Below, one piece after another: positions 14,583 through 17,595 of a DNA stretch of 17,595 nt; the stretch's first letter is position 1, and each line of letters starts with the position of its first letter. Both the position numbers and the translations under genes were made by a program. The notes under the pieces are model-generated. The model saw nothing but the letters and a program-made list of their open reading frames with translations. It had not been told where the DNA came from and did not search any database. The DNA is from JBBQER01 sp052148155 (GTDB taxonomy: Bacteria; Actinomycetota; Acidimicrobiia; IMCC26256; PALSA-610), in contig JBKQIY010000008.1 of assembly GCA_052148155.1 (NCBI GenBank), positions 1-17,595 of the forward strand. The letters run 5' to 3'.

Positions 14583-14876
14583 TTAGCCGACTTGCGCGGT
14601 GGCCTCGGTGCCCTTGCGTAGACGCCGGCGCTCTTCCTCGGTCAGCCCACCCCACACTCCCGACTCCTGATTGGTGCCGAGCGCGAATTCCAAGCATTCG
14701 TGGGTGACCGGACACTGATCGCATACCCGCTTGGCCGCGTCGATCTGGTCGAGCGCGCCACCCGTGGTGCCGATGGGGAAGAACAGCTCCGGTGTGGTGT
14801 CGCGACACGCAGCGCGGTCACGCCACTCCTGCGCGTCCCAATCGTGGGTCCGGATCCAAGTCAGCGCCACGTTCAT
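14583..14876 (-). CDS. whiB1: WhiB-family Fe-S transcription factor (WhiB1-like)
   Basis: This 97-residue Wbl protein binds a [4Fe-4S] cluster through four cysteines and works with the sigma factor. The cysteines are in RAACRDTTPELFFP and in VCDQCPVTHECLEFAL (CxxC, five residues, C). The G[VI]WGG turn is present as GVWGG, followed by the basic tail EEERRRLRK used in DNA contact. The ELFFPIGTTGGALDQI stretch and a convergent pdtaS resemble mycobacterial whiB1 (Rv3219 beside Rv3220c), so WhiB1-like is the best assignment, although subclass is inferred. ATG 14876 was chosen with GAAAGG just upstream. An in-frame ATG at 14921 would add 15 residues and begin MDW, as mycobacterial WhiB1 does. Confidence 0.9.
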   Translation of the reverse strand: MNVALTWIRTHDWDAQEWRDRAACRDTTPELFFPIGTTGGALDQIDAAKRVCDQCPVTHECLEFALGTNQESGVWGGLTEEERRRLRKGTEATAQVG

Positions 14877-14879
14877 TTC

Positions 14880-14891
14880 CCCTTTCAAGGG
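14880..14891. promoter_or_regulatory. Inverted repeat at the whiB translation start
   Basis: CCCTTTCAAGGG (plus strand) is a 5-bp inverted repeat with a 2-base centre that includes the presumed whiB ribosome site and ends four bases before the ATG. It could hide the ribosome site in a small hairpin or bind a regulator. It may also be coincidence. Confidence 0.3.
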
Positions 14892-14908
14892 TCGCACTGG
14901 TCGGCGCG

Positions 14909-14932
14909 GCGCCCAATCCATGTGCGCCCAAT
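14909..14932. repeat. Two 9-bp direct repeats upstream of whiB
   Basis: GCGCCCAAT occurs at 14909-14917 and again at 14924-14932, a 15-base period. The copies lie 33-56 bases upstream of the chosen whiB start. The second lies within the CRP-like site at 14921-14936. Confidence 0.55.
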
Positions 14933-14936
14933 CACG
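14921..14936. promoter_or_regulatory. CRP/FNR-like binding site upstream of whiB
   Basis: TGTGC-gcccaa-TCACG matches the CRP consensus TGTGA-N6-TCACA at eight of ten conserved positions with the exact 6-base spacer. It is centred 52 bases before the whiB ATG. Mycobacterial whiB1 is known to be controlled by the CRP homologue Rv3676 through sites in its promoter, which gives the match more weight. No CRP gene is in this window. Confidence 0.45.
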
Positions 14937-14983
14937 AGCGTTCCCGAGTCGAAGGAGCAGTCCGGGAACCTGCCGCGTCCAGC

Positions 14984-15012
14984 AGGCTATGTCGGAGGAT
15001 CCGCCAATACAA
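14984..15012 (-). promoter_or_regulatory. Weak candidate promoter for whiB
   Basis: On the minus strand TTGTAT (15007-15012) and TAGCCT (14984-14989) are 17 bases apart. Each matches its consensus at only three of six positions. Use of this promoter would give a leader of about 100 bases and place the CRP-like site downstream of the transcript start. A promoter closer to the gene was not recognised. Confidence 0.25.
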
Positions 15013-15074
15013 GGGGTCTGAACAGGTCGTACGCGACTGGAGCTGGAACGTGTTTCCGGAAAGTCGCTTCCTCC

Positions 15075-15080
15075 TAGGCT
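15075..15080 (+). promoter_or_regulatory. -10 box for a near-leaderless glycerophosphodiesterase transcript
   Basis: TAGGCT lies eight bases before the ATG at 15089, giving a leader of about two bases. A perfect palindrome TTTCCGGAAA (15053-15062) lies just upstream, near the -35 region, where no good -35 box was seen. Confidence 0.45.
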
Positions 15081-15088
15081 GGCCCGCG

Positions 15089-15796
15089 ATGGCCGATCGA
15101 CCGCTCGTGCTCGCTCACCGCGGCGCGTCGGGCGTCGCGCCGGAGAACACCGTCGCCGCGTTCTCGAAGGCTCGAGACCTCGGCGCCGACGGAGTCGAGC
15201 TCGATGTTCGACGCACCGCGGACGGCATCCTGATGGTGCATCACGATCCTGAAATCAGTGGATTGGGCCCGCTCGTCCAACACACATTTTCTGAGATACG
15301 CCGCGCCCGGCCGCCGGTCCCGACCTTCGACGAAGCCTTGGAAGTGCTCGCGGGTCTGATCGTGAACGCCGAAGTGAAATGTCTGCCGTGGGAGATCGAC
15401 GCCGACCACGACGGGACGGTGATGCGCGCCACGATCGACGCGTTGAGCACGCATACCACCACCGCGATCGTGTCGTCGTTCGATCTCGCGGCTGTCGATC
15501 TCGCTCGAGCGTGCGCACCAGAGCTCACAACCGGTTGGTTGACCCACGGCCAGGATGTGGCGAACGCGGCGCGCATCGCCGTCGACCACGGACATCAATG
15601 GCTGAACCCGGATTCGGTCTGCGCCCTCGCGAGCGGAGCCGAGGGGATCAGCACGGCCCACGCCGCCGGCGTGCGCGTCAGTGTCTGGACGGTCGACAAT
15701 CCCGACGACGCACGCACGCTCGCGGCGGCGAGCGTCGACATGATTATCTCCAACGTGCCCGACCTCGTCCTCTCCGCGCTCAGGGCACCACGATGA
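15089..15796 (+). CDS. Glycerophosphodiester phosphodiesterase
   Basis: This enzyme hydrolyses glycerophosphodiesters from deacylated phospholipids to glycerol 3-phosphate and an alcohol. The 235-residue protein is one GDPD TIM barrel with no signal peptide. Motifs are LAHRGASGVAPENTVAAF with the catalytic His10, GVELDVRRTADG with the metal ligands Glu37 and Asp39, and VHHDPE with His52. NAEVKCLPWEIDAD carries the next conserved acidic residue, and VSVWTVDNPDD is the usual C-terminal signature. The ATG at 15089 gives the family N-terminus immediately before VLAHRG. Its 3' end overlaps that of the convergent lipid kinase by 17 bases. Confidence 0.93.
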   Translation: MADRPLVLAHRGASGVAPENTVAAFSKARDLGADGVELDVRRTADGILMVHHDPEISGLGPLVQHTFSEIRRARPPVPTFDEALEVLAGLIVNAEVKCLPWEIDADHDGTVMRATIDALSTHTTTAIVSSFDLAAVDLARACAPELTTGWLTHGQDVANAARIAVDHGHQWLNPDSVCALASGAEGISTAHAAGVRVSVWTVDNPDDARTLAAASVDMIISNVPDLVLSALRAPR

Positions 15797-16694
15797 GGAG
15801 CGATTCCGGCACGAACGAGAAGTCCAACTCGTTCGTGTCGCCCGCGTCGTCGCCGTCCACCTGATACGGAAACGGCGAGTCGGAGTAGATACGCAACGTC
15901 GAGACGTCGTCGAGCGCGACGACGTCTCGACGGCGTGCGAGGAACCGGCCCGACCGGATCGACGACGCTGTACCGCCGATCAGGGTGACCGCACGCAGGC
16001 GCGTGAAGGCCGTCAGCGACAGCCGCGCATCGAGATTCGCGTTGCGCGCGATGTTGAGTGGCAGCCGACCGAGAAATGTGTACGGCGTCGACTTCGACAC
16101 GATCGCGAAACGGACGTCGGAGAGGAGCGGACCGTTCTCGACGTCGACAGACGCGTGGGTGGCGCGCCCGTCCGCGCTCCAGAAGGTCTGGAACGCCGCG
16201 ACGACATGCAGTGGATGCGACGCCAGCCGCTTCACTCGCCGGGAGTGTCGTTCGACCCGGCGGATCACCGACGCGTCGAAGCCGATCCCGGCGCTGGAAA
16301 GGAAGAGGCGCTCGCTGGCCGTGCCGACACCCACCCGGCGCAGGGACTCGCGGTCGAGCGAGTCGACGAGCGCTCGCGCCGCATGCTGGGACCGTCGTGG
16401 AAAGCCGAGCATCTGGCAGTACACGTTCGTGGAACCACCCGGGAGCGGCGCGAGCGCAGTGCCGGAATGCAACAGGCCGGCTGCGGCTTCGTTCAGCGTC
16501 CCGTCACCAGCGAACACCGCGACGACATCGAAATGGTCGTCGGCGGCGGCACGGGCGAGCAACGTTGCGTGTCCACGGCGCGACGTCTCGGCGACTTCCA
16601 CGTTGTGACGCGACGCCAGGATCGTTCGAATGCCGGCCCGCCTGCTCGGCGTCACCGACGCCGCAGTCGAATTCACCAACAGGAGCACCCGCAT
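15780..16694 (-). CDS. Diacylglycerol/lipid kinase (DAGK catalytic domain)
   Basis: This is a soluble lipid kinase of the DgkB/YegS type that phosphorylates diacylglycerol or a related lipid alcohol with ATP. The 304-residue protein starts MRVLLLVNSTA. It has the nucleotide-binding VAVFAGDGTLNEAAAGLL (GDGT at 63-66) and PLPGGSTNVYCQMLGFP (85-99). LFLSSAGIGFDASVIRRVE and the C-terminal YSDSPFPYQVDGDD are typical of the second domain. ATG 16694 was chosen because the family starts at this beta strand; the open frame extends upstream only into the divergent glycosylase gene. TACCCT nine bases before the ATG (16704-16709, minus strand) may be its -10 box. The true lipid substrate is unknown. Confidence 0.9.
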   Translation of the reverse strand: MRVLLLVNSTAASVTPSRRAGIRTILASRHNVEVAETSRRGHATLLARAAADDHFDVVAVFAGDGTLNEAAAGLLHSGTALAPLPGGSTNVYCQMLGFPRRSQHAARALVDSLDRESLRRVGVGTASERLFLSSAGIGFDASVIRRVERHSRRVKRLASHPLHVVAAFQTFWSADGRATHASVDVENGPLLSDVRFAIVSKSTPYTFLGRLPLNIARNANLDARLSLTAFTRLRAVTLIGGTASSIRSGRFLARRRDVVALDDVSTLRIYSDSPFPYQVDGDDAGDTNELDFSFVPESLLIVVP

Positions 16695-16724
16695 TGGGCG
16701 GGGAGGGTACCGGCCGCCGGCGCC

Positions 16725-16730
16725 TAGCCT
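16725..16730 (+). promoter_or_regulatory. -10 box for a near-leaderless uracil-DNA glycosylase transcript
   Basis: TAGCCT lies seven bases before the ATG at 16738, in the 43-base divergent gap shared with the lipid kinase gene. No ribosome site lies between the box and the ATG, as expected for leaderless initiation. Confidence 0.45.
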
Positions 16731-16737
16731 CCGAATC

Positions 16738-17428
16738 ATGGTCGTGGTGCGTTCCCGAGACCTCGAGTCGTTGTCGCGCGACATCACGCAATGTCGCGCA
16801 TGTCCGCGACTCGTCGATTGGCGCGAGCGCGTCGGACGCGACAAGCGTGCCGCATTTCGCGATGAGACCTATTGGGCCAAACCGGTGCCGGGATTCGGAG
16901 ACCGACGCGCCCAGGTATTGATCGTCGGCCTCGCCCCGGCCGCGCACGGCGGGAATCGCACCGGCCGCGTCTTCACCGGCGACCGTTCCGGCGACTTCCT
17001 CTTTGGGTCGTTATGTCGGTGCGGCTTCGCCAACCAGGCGACGTCGACGGCCGTGGATGACGGACTCGTGCTGCGCGACGCGTACGTCTGCGCCGCCGTA
17101 CGCTGCGCGCCTCCGGCGAACAAGCCCACCACGACCGAGCGAGACGAATGCGCCCCGTTCTTGCGCCGCGAGCTCGAGTTGCTCGACCGAGTTCGGGTGA
17201 TCGTCGCCCTGGGTGCGTTCGGCTACGAAGCCGTCTGGTCGGCGCTGCGGGCGTCGTCGACGTTCGGCTCCAAGCTCCCAGCGCGACGGCCTCGGTTCGC
17301 GCACCTGCTCGAAGTGCCGTGCGGCCCAGTGACCGTGCTCGGTGCGTTTCATCCCAGCCAGCAGAACACGTTCACTGGCAGGCTCACGCCCGCGATGCTC
17401 GACGCGGTGTTCCAGCGCGCGGCCGCGC

Positions 17429-17436
<8 letters not shown>
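16738..17436 (+). CDS. Family 5 uracil-DNA glycosylase (UDGb)
   Basis: This DNA repair enzyme removes uracil and other deaminated bases. The 232-residue protein carries the Fe-S cluster cysteines of families 4 and 5: Cys19 and Cys22 in TQCRACPRLV, Cys123 in VRCAPPANKP and Cys138 in DECAPFL. Motif 1 is VGLAPAAHGGNRTGRVFTGD, the form of family 5 in which the usual catalytic polar residue is replaced by alanine. Motif 2 is HPSQQNTFTGRLTP. The length and the VPGFGD segment fit the family. The ATG at 16738 gives the expected N-terminus and has a -10 box seven bases upstream. The 3' end overlaps the end of a convergent open frame by eight bases. Confidence 0.92.

Positions 17437-17595
<159 letters not shown>

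Noticed and set aside
14792..15088. N-terminal extension of the glycerophosphodiesterase by about 99 residues
   Set aside because: The extension has no coding character, covers the whiB promoter region and the start of whiB, and the family begins just before the LAHRG motif. ATG 15089 also has a fitting -10 box.

Overview
The window is GC-rich, densely coding chromosomal DNA with short intergenic gaps, many GTG/TTG starts and many 4-base stop/start overlaps. A WhiB protein, a PdtaS-type HisKA_2 kinase, a DUF3107 protein, paired ArsA-like ATPases and probable leaderless promoters (TANNNT 6-8 bases before a start codon) point to an actinobacterium. A System I (Ccm) cytochrome c operon in that background suggests a deep lineage such as Acidimicrobiia rather than a mycobacterium or streptomycete. 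That lineage is an inference. No tRNA, rRNA, CRISPR array, insertion sequence or prophage gene was seen.

Layout. (1) 1-3672, plus strand: the end of ccmF, then a CcmG-like thioredoxin, CcmH and a CcmI-like TPR protein, all overlapping, then a cyclophilin. (2) 3678-6410, minus strand: a three-gene ABC importer of the sulfonate/taurine/nitrate class (lipoprotein, ATPase, permease) with a recognisable promoter. It diverges from a cysteine-less Rrf2 regulator (6592-7053), and a 14-bp palindrome lies between them. (3) 7186-9492, minus strand: a SufR-like regulator with C-terminal cysteines, an IscS/NifS-type cysteine desulfurase and a VOC-fold protein. (4) 9541-14561, plus strand: an Mrp/ApbC Fe-S carrier, DUF3107, two different ArsA/Get3-like ATPases and a PdtaS-like histidine kinase, probably one long transcription unit. 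A palindrome in the 48-bp gap at 9493-9540 could control both arms. (5) 14583-14876, minus strand: whiB, convergent with pdtaS, with a CRP-like site and 9-bp direct repeats upstream. (6) 15089-17436: a glycerophosphodiester phosphodiesterase, a convergent diacylglycerol-kinase-like lipid kinase and a family 5 uracil-DNA glycosylase. (7) The right edge holds a (CGG)7 run and about 18 copies of AACG, apparently inside the 3' end of a minus-strand gene.

The central theme is sulfur and Fe-S metabolism: sulfur-compound uptake, sulfur mobilisation, Fe-S carriage, Fe-S sensing, and further Fe-S proteins (WhiB, UDG). The least explained items are the coding tetranucleotide repeat at the right edge, the two palindromic intergenic sites, and the ATPase-ATPase-kinase run. 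Nothing seen amounts to a clear new defence or mobile system; most genes belong to recognisable families.
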